Part shown: piece after piece, positions 31,947-43,202 of the stretch | How positions within the stretch are numbered: position 1 is the first letter of the stretch | How the letters are laid out: the number at the start of each line of letters is the position of its first letter | Origin: Azolla caroliniana | Lineage: Eukaryota; Polypodiophyta | NCBI GenBank assembly: GCA_043228905.1 | Contig: JBHGNT010000018.1 | Location: 17,360,001 to 17,424,000 of the forward strand | Length of the DNA stretch: 64,000 nt | Direction: 5' to 3' | Program-made: the position numbers and the translations under genes | The notes under the pieces: generated by a model | Database searches by the model: none | Told to the model about the DNA's origin: nothing | Seen by the model: only the letters and a program-made list of their open reading frames with translations

Positions 31947-32919
31947 GTGAATTAGTAGCTTCTGCTCATAACTAAAATGTCATTATAGTGGCATTGATCA
32001 ATTGACTACATAACCGTCTAACTTATATTAGATGGTAAAGCTGCAACTGGTTCTACAGAGGCTCCAATGAATAATGCCCAGGATGATTTTATACTTGCAG
32101 AGCTGCAGCAGCAGACAAATGGCACGATCATCATTGAGGAGATGAAGGAAGAGTTGGATGCCATCCTGCTAAATGCTGAAGGTGGCTTGAAAAAGCGGCT
32201 CATAACACCAATGACCAGTACCCAATTCAAGGTTCTGGAGGCCTTCTTTAAGACGGGCCGGCCCACGTTCGTCGAATGTCCAAGTTGAATTTCGATATTT
32301 TAACAACCAAACGAAGACTCTGTTGGTTCAGCCTCGCTTCAGCTGCAAGGTGTGCTTCACACCACCCCATTCTCCAGCGAAAGACTGGAACCAGCAAAAG
32401 CAGGATGAGAAAGTGAATAAGAGGAAGAAGCTGGAGTTTACGGTTCACCAAGAGGAATTGGAAATGCTGGCTGGTGCCTGGGGACGGCTTCACGCGCTGG
32501 TGCAACGTTTCTGGTCGATGCCACATGTCATCGAAGTTCTAGAGGCCAACAAATTTATTCCGTGTAGCAGCCGCCGCTGCAAGTCTGAGAGTCCAACCAA
32601 GTCATCGCCAAAGAGGAAGAGGAGATCGTGGGAGTCGAAGCAGGTCGATGATGGTGGTACTGCTGCTGAGAAGGTGATGGATCGTCAATTGCCTCTTATG
32701 AGAGATCATCATGATGAGGATATGTTGTGGATGGAATCTTTTAATTCCATCATCGGAGCAGAGAGGCTAGGTAGTTCTGCTGCCTATACCTCCAGCAATA
32801 CTAATCCTAACAATAATGATAGTGATTGGTATTATGATTACTATATGAGTTGCAGCAATCTAAACAATAAACATTGCTGCTTTCACTTGGTAACTATCTT
32901 CTCAACTACATTAATATAA

Positions 32920-33789
32920 TTACCAAGTTTGCTCACTAAAGGGGTTGATCTGCTAATGATGTTTGATATAGCTAAATGTTTGATGTTATATATAGTTAAG
33001 GTTTGACCTACTTAGTTCAGAATTATCAGTCAGTAATTCTTTTCTTATATTAAGTATTATTTATTTTACGGTCTTGTGTGACGCTTGCTTGCCTAGTTGA
33101 TTGTAGTAATATATATAAGATATGTTGTGTTCGTCAAGCTTCTTGTAATTTGTTCTTTCTTAATCTCATCCATTACTTCTGTTAATGTTTTTTTTCATAA
33201 CTGATTGTCAACTGGTTGGGTTTTTGTTAATTTATTAAAGAAGGTATTTCAGCTAAATATATATGTACAACGCATTCTATTTGGTCTTGCTTCTGACAAT
33301 CTTGTTCATTATAAACTTCGCACAGGGGAAACGACAGACTGAAACGTACATACATTTTAAGCTTTGAATTTTCCAATGTTTGCAGGATGCAAGGAGTGGT
33401 AGTATCTTTACTGTTGATGTACAATATGTGTGCCATGGAATTGTACAATTGCCCTGTATTGTTAAAGATATCTCCCACACTTTCATGGACATCTGGCTAC
33501 CACCTAGCCGTGATTGTTTCACATCAAGCAGCTCGGAAACAGAACTACATGATGGCAGTCCAACTTTTGTGAACATATATATATATATATATTAGAGGTG
33601 AAATATATAGGTGATGTCTGATCAGGCTGCAAATACCATACTCAGATATGTAATGTCCAATATGGTTGTGTTGTACGGTGAACTTCTCTTCGAGTGGAAT
33701 GATGATGTTGATTCTTGTTATTTTAACATCTGGACCAAGAAACATCAGACCGTTGTCAGAGAAAGAAGAGAAGTGGAGCAACATGAGGA
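32920..33789 (+). other. 3' flank of copy C
   Basis: No gene is visible. The sequence is homologous to the flank of copy B at 57040-57750, so the duplicated unit extends well past the stop codon. Short frames here are not conserved between the two copies. Confidence 0.6.
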
Positions 33790-34230
33790 GAAGTAGTAGT
33801 AACAGCAGAAATAGGAGAAAGAAGTCACAATTCGTGATTCGGTTTCAAAATTTGCGAGTCCAAATTTCACGACAAATTCCAGAAGAAGAGCTGAAGGACA
33901 TCTTCTTGGACGTGATACATGAGCCTCTCCGAACATCTCTTGCGTTGCTCAATTTTTGGAATCAATCACTAGAGGAAGTGATAGATAAAGCTTGAGCAAT
34001 TGATTGTACTAATAATAGTATGAATATGTCAACATTACACAGAAATTTCCCTACATTAGAAGATTTGCGGTTCCGACAAGCGGTGCAATGTACCACCTGT
34101 CTCAACACCGGCCATTCAATGATGAAATGCAGTTTACGTACTCATTGTACGATTTGCCATTCCAAAGCTCATTTGGTTGGAAAGGTATGCAGGATGAACA
34201 TTTGGACTGGCTGGATGGCGTTCCAGTTTC
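33790..34230 (+). pseudogene. Retroelement gag fragment with two zinc knuckles
   Basis: The frame includes PEEELKDIFLDVIHEPLRTS and LALLNFWNQSLEEVIDKA, like the end of plant Ty3/Gypsy-type gag. After a stop, CTTCLNTGHSMMKC (CX2CX4HX4C) and CTICHSKAHLVGKVC follow. No protease is attached. The matching position in copy B's flank (about 58036-58120) lacks this segment. Confidence 0.6.
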
Positions 34231-34944
34231 TTATCAATGGGACATGAGCGATGGAAATTCTGGGAAACCAATAAATCCATCCTATGGATGATGATGGTGA
34301 TGATGATATGAAATCTGAATCGGTTTTGATCTGGAGCAGCTCCAACGAGAACCATAGTTATATGGGCCAACATCTCCAACGAGAATAATTAACTATAACT
34401 GTAAACAAAATAGTTATATGGGCAGCATGAAGAGGAATAGTTGGATCCTCTCTACTGTGTGTATATATGGTTTTGGAAATCGTAATTTAGGTTTTCCATC
34501 TACCATCATGGTCATGTTTTGATGAAGCCCAAATATCATGGAAGGATATGTGAGCAATTGACATCTACGAAGAGTTCTTCCATGAGTGTGGAAGCTGCCA
34601 CAAAAAAACTGCAAAATAAGTGAAATGGTGTGTCATTAGCACCAGCATGACTCCTGGTCTAAAGTAAGGCATTTCGTACATGAAGATATACTTCATGTCA
34701 ATGGACTGAGCATGCCGATTGACATGACTGGATGGTCTAGTATGCCATCTCCATGCATTAAGTGCTGATGTAACCAAGAAGAGTTGCTCATTGGGCTTGG
34801 CATCCAAGCTTATTGAAAAATAATGGATATGTTTTTGGAAACATACGTCTAGCTTTTCCATAAGATGGATTGTCTTTGATTGGTGAAGCCCTAATATATG
34901 AAAGGAATAGGTTGCCATGCCAAAGGTCGTCATGCAAATTAGAG

Positions 34945-36035
34945 TAAAACACAATCAGAGTAAAACAAGGATACCCTTAGTTGCCTACTCTCTTTGGTCT
35001 TTATATAGATGAGGTGTCACATTACATAGAGAGATTGAGTAATCCAAGAGCATGGCTAGCATACATATCCTGTTAGGAAACATGTCCCTCCGGATGGGAT
35101 GAAGAGAAGAGTCGAATCGTTGGAAGAGCTAGGTGAGTCCGAAATTTGATTTTCGAAATGGAGAATTGATTTATGATCGATTCGGAAGACTATATTTATA
35201 AATAGTCCAAATGTGCCCCTTGTGGGATATATTTGTAAATAGCCAGAAAGTTGTTTTAGTATATAAACAACTAGGGCAAACATTAAGAAGTGTAGTAGAT
35301 CATTATCGTTGTATAGTGACATAGTTAGCGAAGGTAGTTGCCTTTGTAACTAGTGAGTGATACAGAGTGAAAGAGTGTGTAACTTTGTAGTACTTGATAA
35401 GGAAGAGCTCAAGGTCGTTGCCTTGAATTGTCTTGTTGTACTTCTTTCCCCATAGTGGTCCTTTTTTTGGAGTTTGTGGACTCCACGTGCTTTTCTCTCC
35501 TTTCGGGTTTTTCACGTTAAATACAGGTGTCTCGTTTTTGTGTTTTTTGTTTCTGTTCCTCTATGCACTGTCATTGTTGATTCTTTGCACCTGAACATAC
35601 GTACGAGTAACCTGTTGTGGTTGGTTCCAATCCTAACATATCCATACAAATATTACTATATGTTGATCATGTTGTGTTGATGGATACCATGTATATCCAT
35701 ACAAATATCATATGTTGATGATACTGTGTTGATGGCTATCATTTATATCCATATAAATGTTACTATATGCTTAGGATATTAAGTTGCTAACACCCCTGGA
35801 AGGACTACAAAGATATCTAAATGCCTATTCACACCAATCAGAGATTGAGCTAGGTAGATATATTGCACAAATACCTCTAGAAGAAAGAATTTGCCACTTG
35901 TGTCATCAAGGAGTGGAATCCGAAGAACGTTCTATTTGTTATTGTGCTTTTTTTTATGAAATAAGGGAAGATACCATTGCCTCTTTTAAGCAAGGCTTTG
36001 CCCTACTATGCAAGGTACTAGAATATGAGGACTAA
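34945..36035 (+). pseudogene. LINE RT and C-terminal zinc-finger fragment, interrupted by a solo LTR
   Basis: The piece at 34945-35070 encodes TLFGLYIDEVSHYIERL, and 35639 onward resumes with SIQILLYVD. The open end at 35784-36035 contains SEIELGRYIAQIPLEERICHLCHQG followed by EIREDT. This resembles the Cys-rich C-terminus of plant LINE ORF2 (RxCxLCxxxxExExHxxxxCxxYxxIR). The 568-bp solo LTR at 35071-35638 sits inside it. Confidence 0.7.
35071..35638. mobile_element. Solo LTR with 5-bp target duplication
   Basis: A 568-bp sequence runs from TGTTAGGAA to AATCCTAACA, flanked by TATCC on both sides (35066-35070 and 35639-35643). Outside, the LINE frame is collinear. The ends form TGTTAGG/CCTAACA inverted termini. 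No internal retrotransposon sequence is present, so it is the product of LTR-LTR recombination. A poly-T stretch and CCACGTG lie in the right half. Confidence 0.88.
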
Positions 36036-36291
36036 CGATTCATGAGGCTTTTCTTGCTAGAACTCCAGAGACATGGGGGAAGTTAATAGAAAACAACACA
36101 ACCACACAAGCTAATGAACAAAGAACAATCATAACTTCCTTTACCCATCACTCTTCCTCATGTTATGATTCAATCAAAGGCTACAAAAATGGGATCCCAA
36201 CTAAGAGGTTTTGAAGGGTTTACGGTGAGATACCATTGCCTCTTTTAAGCAAAGCCTTGGCCTACTATGCAAGCTAATGGAATGTGTCATG
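36036..36291 (+). repeat. LINE 3' tail, partly repeated at 37858-38010
   Basis: The sequence GAGGCTTTTCTTGCTAGAAC and what follows recurs at about 37863. The pair brackets the LTR at 36292-37387 plus extra DNA. A short repeat of ACCATTGCCTCTTTTAAGCA occurs at 35972 and 36231. Confidence 0.6.
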
Positions 36292-37387
36292 TGTTGGCCG
36301 GTTCGGATGACCAAGTATGAAAAGACTAATAAATGGTTACGGGCTTAACTAAAGACGGGTGGGGCTGAGCGAAGCAGTAAAGAAAGCCGAACTTAAAACG
36401 GAAATAATAATTATTAGTAGCAGTTGTTCATGCTCTGTTCGTAACCACCCATGTTCTGTACAAAAAGGGACATGGAAAGCATGTAAAAACGAGTTGAATA
36501 GTATTGTATCAATTGGATCTTCCATAATAGAAATATGTTACCTCATACACTATGTATTGTGTCATAATTGATCTGTGTGAGTAAAGAAAGCCGAACTTAA
36601 AACGGAAATAATAATAATTAGTAGCAGCTGTTCATGCTCTGTTCGTAACCACCCATGTTCTGTATAAAAAGGGACATGGAAAGCATGTAAAAACGAGTTG
36701 AATAGTATTGTATCAATTGGATCTTCCATAATAGAAATATGTTACCTCATACACTATGTATTGTGTCATAATTGATCTGTGTGAGTAAAGAAAGCCGAAC
36801 TTAAAACGGAAATAATAATAATTAGTAGCAGCTGTTCATGCTCTGTTCGTAACCACCCATGTTCTGTATAAAAAGGGACATGGAAAGCATGTAAAAACGA
36901 GTTGAATAGTATTGTATCAATTGGATCTTCCATAATAGAAATATGTTACCTCATACACTATGTATTGTGTCATAATTGATCTGTGTGAGTAAAGAAAGCC
37001 GAACTTAAAACGGAAATAATAATAATTAGTAGCAGCTGTTCATGCTCTGTTCGTAACCACCCATGTTCTGTATAAAAAGGGACATGGAAAGCATGTAAAA
37101 ACGAGTTGAATAGTATTGTATCAATTGGATCTTCCATAATAGAAATATGTTACCTCATACACTATGTATTGTGTCATAATTGATCTGTGTCAAATCCTAA
37201 TGTTCATGTGTAACGCATTCATAACCATTCGGTTGTACCCAGCTCGTGTTCATCTCCACAGTCACGCAGTCACACATTCTTTGATTCCTACATGGGTTAC
37301 TACTATCATTTTGAAAACGAGACAATCCCATTGTGACTCCCCGAGCACAAGACCTTGAGTCGGATACTAAAGGACAAGTATCCAACA
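36292..37387. mobile_element. Probable solo LTR enlarged by a tandem array
   Basis: The sequence starts TGTTGGCCGG and ends TATCCAACA, giving TGTTGG/CCAACA inverted termini. Flanks TCATG and CCGTG could be a target duplication decayed by two transitions, which is weak support. Inside lie four 204-bp direct repeats, so without three of them the LTR would be about 484 bp. No pol sequence is present. Confidence 0.6.
36377..37192. repeat. 4 x 204-bp tandem repeat
   Basis: Units are 36377-36580, 36581-36784, 36785-36988 and 36989-37192. Units 2-4 look identical; unit 1 differs at a few bases. Units 2-4 each contain TGTATAAAAAGGG, a TATA-like box, whereas unit 1 has TGTACAAAAAGGG. Confidence 0.95.
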
Positions 37388-37800
37388 CCGTGTTACGTTA
37401 GGCTGGTAGCATCATGATGCCACCCACATAATGATGATGCCTTGTCATGATGACACTCACATGATCCCCCAAAAGGATTTGAACCCACAACCTTGTTCTA
37501 TATAGGTCAAATCCTTAGCCATTGTAATAATATGTTTATATAAATAATATAAATATATAGAATACCATAAGAACATTTTAGTGTACTTTGTATTCTAGAA
37601 TATTCTAGCGTGTTCTATATTCTAGAACCGGCTAGAGTACGCTATATTCGAGAACCTTTGAGAATACCCTATAGGGACATATAAATAAGAATTTATTAAT
37701 CATCGCAAAACCAAATTGGTTCAACACCATTCTAGAGCTCCTTATTTTGCCTACTCTTTGTAATCCGTCTTATAGTGCAATATAATACTTTCCATTCAAT

Positions 37801-37841
<41 letters not shown>

Positions 37842-38427
37842 ACAATATGAGGATCAGCAACGCTTGAGGCTTTTCTTGCTAGAACTTAAGAGACACGAGG
37901 AGAAGTTGATAGAAAACAACACAACCACATAAGGTAATGAACAAAGAACAATCATAATTCTCTTTACCCAACGCTCTTACTCATGCTACAAGTCAATCAA
38001 ATGGAGGATGTGCAATGGCATCCCCCACAAGATGGGCGATGTGTCAAATCCATATAAATGGAGGTTTTGATAACATCAAGGTTGTTGAAGGTGGGAAGGT
38101 AAACAACTTCTTAACCTTCAATTTCAATGAATGGTTAGATTGGGTTAGGTAACAATCAAAGATGCGATGTTGGTGTCTCAAAGAAGATTAATGGTCTTTC
38201 GAATAACAAGATCAACATTTTGAATTTAAGAGGTTATACCTCTATAGCCTTTATTTTCTATACTTAATTAGTAATTGGTGGCGGTTTAGTTTGTTAGATG
38301 GTCTTCGTTCAATCATTTAGATCATTACCGACGTCTTTTAAACTATGTATTATACACCTTATATTGATATGGCTCTCAATAGCGTAGAACACATTATGAG
38401 AGATGTGAAGGGAGGATGGTTACTTTG
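37388..38427. other. Gene-free DNA with a (CT)n tract
   Basis: No credible gene is visible. A (CT)n microsatellite spans about 37805-37841. The part at 37858-38010 repeats the LINE tail, and 37540-37740 is AT-rich with repeated TTCTAGAA-type motifs. Confidence 0.6.
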
Positions 38428-39000
38428 TTACATGTATGCCAATGGGGCCAATATGTTCCTGAAGTTTCCATTTCCACAATATTGCTCCAATGTTAGTTGA
38501 CTTTCGGCTATCCATTCGGCCTCGGGCTCAAGGTGGTCGTCCACTCCTAAAGGTTCGACTTCCATCGTGAACATCAAGGAGCCACCTGCCGATGCATACG
38601 GTACCAACTTCATAATTTCCCCCTCCGGAGCGTAAGTCGAATAGTCTCGCTGAGATAGCCGAAGGCTAATCGGGAGCGGGGTTGAAGTAGATTTGGTCGA
38701 TTGCATGTTGAAGTGCTCCAGGACACATTTGATGTATTTGGCTTGAGACAAGAACAATTGTCGTTAATTTCGGTGCCCACTAATCTTCATTCTGAGTATG
38801 TGTTGAGCTGAACCTAAGTCCATCATTGCTAACTTCAACCATAGTTGCCGATCAGAAGATCTTTGTTCGACGGAGATCTTGAGTCCGTTCCAAGAGTCAG
38901 ATCAACTTGGGGTCTCCAAAGGGTGTGTTGTCAGATTCAGTGTTGTTGAAGACAAATGACGACCAACAACTGATTGAAGAACCTTCGCTCTGATACCCAA
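38428..39000 (-). pseudogene. Copia RT fragment with a primer-site-like junction
   Basis: The minus strand encodes FLSQAKYIKCVLEHFNM, preceded by MMDLGSAQHILRMKISG, both typical of Copia reverse transcriptase. At 38986-39000 the minus strand reads GGGTATCAGAGCG next to a CCAACA end, like an LTR/primer-site junction. The primer site lies directly beside mid-RT sequence, so nearly all of the element has been deleted. A partial second copy lies at 40405-40610. Confidence 0.6.
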
Positions 39001-39660
39001 TGTTGGAGTCCAGGTTGTCAGTGTGGAAACAAGAACAACACTATAGTAAGAAGATCAACAAGATGATGACAGAGACAAAACCAAGATGAACAGATTAAAC
39101 AAGGGAAAGACAACTTAGTAGAGATCAAGATCAAGAACTTAACAATACAGTGAGAGAGAGAGAGAGAGAGAGAGACTCAAAGAAGTAGACAATGTCACTG
39201 TATTATTCTTAAAGTTACATATGATGGCACTCACATCATCATCATGACGTGAGGAATGTGTTTCTTTTGTTTGATGGAATTGGAACATAGTATGTGTTTC
39301 CTTTGTTCCATTTGAATTGGTGTGTAGGGTGGGATTGAGATTGTAGGGTGCCATTGGAGGCCAATTGCGATGGGCCAAGGACAAGGAGTGTCGACAAAAT
39401 GTTGAAGGTGCTCAACTGTTCCCCTAGATGAAGGAAAGGGTTGATGTGGCCTTCTAATGGTAAAAGGAAAATCAACACATGTGGTTGTGGTAGAAGTTGT
39501 CGGGGTGGAGTAAACGAGACCCCTTCCATTGTTGATCTTTTGTCTTGCTTAGTGTCTACTTATACAAGCCAAGGGCTCTTTCACTATGTCACCTATGGTG
39601 GGTTTTTATTCAATCTCCATCCCAAGTTTCTATGAGGAAATGGACAAGAGGAGGTAAGAA
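39001..39660 (-). repeat. LTR-like repeat unit, repeated at 40613-41290
   Basis: Both copies start TGTTGGAGTC, contain TTAAACAAGGGAAAGACAAC, a GA tract and a UGT-like fragment, and stay collinear for over 600 bp. Related sequence occurs at 9634-10200 and 62176-62455. The TGTTGG end beside the primer-like site suggests an LTR end; the far end is not clear. Confidence 0.55.
39241..39529 (-). pseudogene. UGT-like N-terminal fragment
   Basis: The frame opens MEGVSFTPPRQ and carries HVLIFLLPLEGHINPFLHL, similar to the UDP-glycosyltransferase N-terminus. The similarity ends after about 40 residues and no PSPG motif is in the area. It is nearly identical to 40877-41164 and close to 9780-10016. Confidence 0.5.
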
Positions 39661-40440
39661 TACACACATCTTTTCAGGTCCATGTGAATCACTCATCTTC
39701 CTATAACTTGGCATTTTTTCGATTGGATCAGAAACTATGAGTTACACAAATTCTCCTTTTCCCTCCCTTCGTTATCTGTACAGATAGAAAGAGAACGAGA
39801 GGGGAATATCCGTTTGTGTTTTGCCACAGGTTGAAAAATTGAGTTTGGGAAATATCTTCATATTCAGGTGATATTTTTTTTTGGATTTTTGGACAAAAGG
39901 TCATTCCGATTTATCCATTCAGAGACATTGTGGGGATTTCCATTTTTTGCTTTCATTGATTTTCGGATGAAATGTCTTTGGAAAAATCTATTTGATTCTT
40001 TCCTCATCCTTTTTTGTGGAGTTTTGGATGACGCATAAAAGGTAGGTTTTGTTTTTCATTGACGATTGAGGAAACTTGTTGGAGATAATTAATTATTATT
40101 TTTCTTTGGTTAATGTTCATGCCATGCTCTCAATCAACATTTGGACCAGCCATCCCTTTGAATTATATTGTGGAACTCCATTTTTCTTTCATATGAAAAA
40201 CTAGAGAAATTCCTGTGGGAAAAATCTCTTTTGACTTGTTTTTGAGTGTTCATGCATGCCATTATGTTTATGGAAGTTCATCCTTTCGAGACATCCATAT
40301 GGAAAGGATTCTCGTTTTACTATTCATTGTAAATTGGGATATTAGTGTGGGTCTTCCTTTTCTGAATAATACATGGATTTTTGAAGTAGTATTGAATGCC
40401 AAGAATAGTATGTGTTGAGATGAACCTAAGTGCATCATTG
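39661..40440 (+). repeat. HDA2-like dispersed family, repeated at 42009-42790
   Basis: This stretch and 42009-42790 are nearly identical in the same orientation, including a degenerate copy of the HDA2-like exon just after TTTTCAG. More distant copies are at 3510-4360 (minus), 14480-15400 and 51640-52100. Confidence 0.75.
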
Positions 40441-40757
40441 CTAACTTCAACCGTAGTTGCCGATCAGAAGATCTCTGTCCGACAGAGATCTTGAGTCTGT
40501 TCCAAGAGTCAGATCAACTTGGGGTCTCCAAAGGGTGTGTTGTCAGATTCAGTGTTGTTGAAGACAAATGACAACCAACTGATTGAAGAACCTTCGCTCT
40601 AATACGAGATGTTGGAGTCAAGGTTGTCAGTGTGGAAACAAGAACAACACTATAGTAAGAAGATCAACAAGATGATGACAGAGACAAAACCAAGATGAAC
40701 AGATTAAACAAGGGAAAGACAACTTAGTAGAGATCAAGATCAAGAACTTAACAATAC

Positions 40758-40808
<51 letters not shown>

Positions 40809-40876
40809 CAAAGAAGTAGACAATGTCACTGTATTATTCTTAAAGTTACTACAAAATGATGGCACTCACATCATCA
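40441..40876. other. Copia scrap and GA/GT microsatellite
   Basis: Sequence 40441-40612 repeats 38840-39000 of the neighbouring Copia fragment. A (GT)n-(GA)n tract lies at about 40757-40805. No gene is visible. Confidence 0.6.
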
Positions 40877-41164
40877 TCATGACGTGAGGAATGTGTTTCT
40901 TTTGTTTGTTGGAATTGGAACATAGTATGTGTTTCCTTTGTTCCATTTGAATTGGTGTGTAGGGTGGGATTGAGATTGTAGGGTGCCATTGGAGGCCAAT
41001 TGCGATGGGCCAAGGACAAGGAGTGTCGACAAAATGTTGAAGGTGCTCAACTGTTCCCCTAGATGAAGGAAAGGGTTGATGTGGCCTTCTAATGGTAAAA
41101 GGAAAATCAACACATGTGGTGGCTGTAGAAGTTGTCGGGGTGGAGTAAACGAGACCCCTTCCAT
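40877..41164 (-). pseudogene. UGT-like N-terminal fragment
   Basis: Same structure as 39241-39529: MEGVSFTPPRQ start, then HVLIFLLPLEGHINPFLHL. Only the first N-terminal strand-loop-helix region of the GT-B fold could be encoded. Confidence 0.5.
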
Positions 41165-41626
41165 TGTTGATCTTTTGTCTTGCTTAGTGTCTACTTATAC
41201 AAGCCAAGGGCTCTTTCACTATGTCACCTATGGTGGGTTTTTATTCAATCTCCATCCCAAGTTTCTACGAGGAAATGGACAAGAGGAGGTAAGAATACAC
41301 ACATCTTTATCATTCCTTTTGCCTTGTGGTGGGTGGTCGGTCCATCAAGTTTGTCAAGGATTCGTTACGAATGGCAATCTTTGAAGAATGATGCATTTCA
41401 TACTAACGATTTCCCAATAGACTTTGTCATATTTCGCTACCGTGCATACATTAAGAGTGTTCCATAATATTTAGCTCCCGAGAAGGGTTCTATACTTTGT
41501 AGGTAGTAGTGGTGGTGTTTTTTTTCTTTCATAATAGAAGCCAAATCTATACTTTAGAGTAAGTTAGTTACGGAAAGGGGGAGAGAGAAATGGAGGGGTT
41601 TTTTCTTTCATTAATACTTTAGGTTC

Positions 41627-41956
41627 ATGCTTCTAAGTTCTTCTCCAGCTGCTTATTCTTCTTCTTCTTCTTCTTCTTCTTCACCTCTCTCTGACGAAAC
41701 CCTACAGAAACCCTACAAGGCTACCTGTAATTTGTCGAAACTGCCTCCTCTAAACCTAATCCTAAACTTAGAAAGCAGAATTCGACGCATCACAGCAGAC
41801 ACTCACTCATGCTACCGTTGCAGCAGATGGAACGACTTGCTACATGCAGCACAAGATGTCTCTGCTTTCGTAGGATACATGTCCGAAATGATGGGAGTCC
41901 AGCTAGAATCGATGGCGACACTGTTCAGGAAGATGGTAACGAAGCAGACGCCGTAA
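41627..41956 (+). pseudogene. Unrecognised first-exon-like frame upstream of an HDA2-like exon
   Basis: A 109-residue frame begins with a Ser-rich stretch and contains HSCYRCSRWNDLLHAAQD and a Met-rich end. It precedes the HDA2-like exon at 42026 by about 70 bases. The Ser-rich start could be a transit-peptide-like or low-complexity leader. No family is recognised. Confidence 0.3.
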
Positions 41957-42025
41957 GGAAAGATTCATCAGGAGAAGCCTTTCTCATTGAACCTTCGATG
42001 TCTTTTGTTTCTCCCTTCTTTTCAG

Positions 42026-42084
42026 GTCCCTGTGAATCACTCATCTTCCTATAACTTGGCATTTTTTCGATTGGATCAGAAACT
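42026..42084 (+). pseudogene. Degenerate HDA2-like exon
   Basis: It follows TTCTTTTCAG and encodes SSSYNLAFFRLDQ, but the GTAAGT donor of sister copies has become ATGAGTT. It is the same element as 14523-14581 and 51695-51753. Confidence 0.45.
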
Positions 42085-43202
42085 ATGAGTTACACAAATT
42101 CTCCTTTTCCCTCCCTTCGTTATCTGTACAGATAGAAAGAGAACGAGAGGGGAATATCCGTTTGTGTTTTGCCACAAGTTGAAAAATTGAGTTTGGGAAA
42201 TATCTTCATATTCAGGTGATATTTTTTTTTGGATTTTTGGACAAAAGGTCATTCCGATTTATCCATTCAGAGACATTTTAGGGATTTCCATTTTGCTTTC
42301 ATTGATTTTCGGATGAAATTTCTTTGGAAAAATCTATTTGATTCTTTCCTCATCCTTTTTTGTGGAGTTTTGGATGACGCATAAAAGGTAGGTTTTGTTT
42401 TTCATTGACGATTGAGGAAACTTGTTGGAGATAATTAATTATTATTTTTCTTTGGTTAATGTTCATGCCATGCTCTCAATCAACATTTGGACCAGCCATC
42501 CCTTTGAATTGTATTGTGGAACTCCATTTTTCTTTCATATGAAAAACTAGAGAAATTCCTGTGGGAAAAATCTCTTTTGACTTGTTTTTGAGTGTTCATG
42601 CATGCCATTATGTTTATGGAAGTTCATCCTTTCGAGACATCCAAATGGAAAGGATTCTCGTTTTACTATTCATTGTAAATTGGGATATTAGTGTGGGTCT
42701 TCCTTTTCTGAATAATACATGGATTTTTGAAGTAGTATTGAATGCCAAGAATAGTATGTGTTATGCCTTGTGTTTTTCGTGGTTTGTATAGACCAAGAAG
42801 TTTGATATCCAAAAGGCAACAAGAAAACATTTTCTTTTTGTCTAGCATTTCTGGAGTTGAGGTAGCTTTTGTTGCTACTCCAGAAGTTTTCAGATTATTT
42901 CACCATATCGTTTATGCGTCCAATCTGTTGAACATGGAAAACCACAAGCTGCTGCTTTTGTGCTCAAAGGATTGCAAGTTCCTGGCCTGAGAGAGAGAGC
43001 GAAGGAGTCAATTGCATGTCTATATTTTATTAATGGGTTAAAGGTAGGTTATTGACCACGTTTTTGGACTTTGCTAATTTCATCTAAATGTAATTTGCAG
43101 ATAAAGTGTGCTCCCGTGAATGGTTGTCATATTTGTGGTAATATGTTCCTATATGAGTGTTGCCAAATACAAAGACATATGAGTGTTGCTGGTTCCGCTC
43201 TT
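42085..43202 (+). other. Rest of the HDA2-like repeat, with an unknown conserved patch
   Basis: The interval repeats 39720-40440. At 42775-42990 an open stretch with RSLISKRQQENIFFL is echoed at about 15180-15240 and, on the minus strand, 53395-53440. No gene is recognised. Confidence 0.45.

Larger units (their letters stand above)
24017..32919 (+). pseudogene. Dof-like exon-array gene, copy C, broken by Copia and mutations
   Basis: Exon 1 is 24017-24293. Exon 2 is split: 24383-24494 and 30559-30575, which joined give 129 bp, a multiple of three. Later exons are 30668-30790, 30887-31027, 31128-31250, 31347-31487, 31587-31709 and 31806-31946, of alternating 123 and 141 bp, all phase 1. The last exon lies around 32046-32919. 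Lesions are the 6-kb Copia insertion in exon 2, a TGG to TGA stop in exon 5 near 31215, a GTGAAT to GTTAAT donor change there, loss of the last acceptor (GCTGCAA instead of GCTGCAG) and a deletion near 32270 that removes the first Cys pair and shifts frame. The second Cys pair and the KRKRR region remain in a separate frame from 32323. Confidence 0.75.

Noticed and set aside
36292-37192. The four 204-bp repeats as a centromeric satellite array
   Set aside because: Only four units are present and they lie between LTR-like ends, so amplification within an LTR explains them better.
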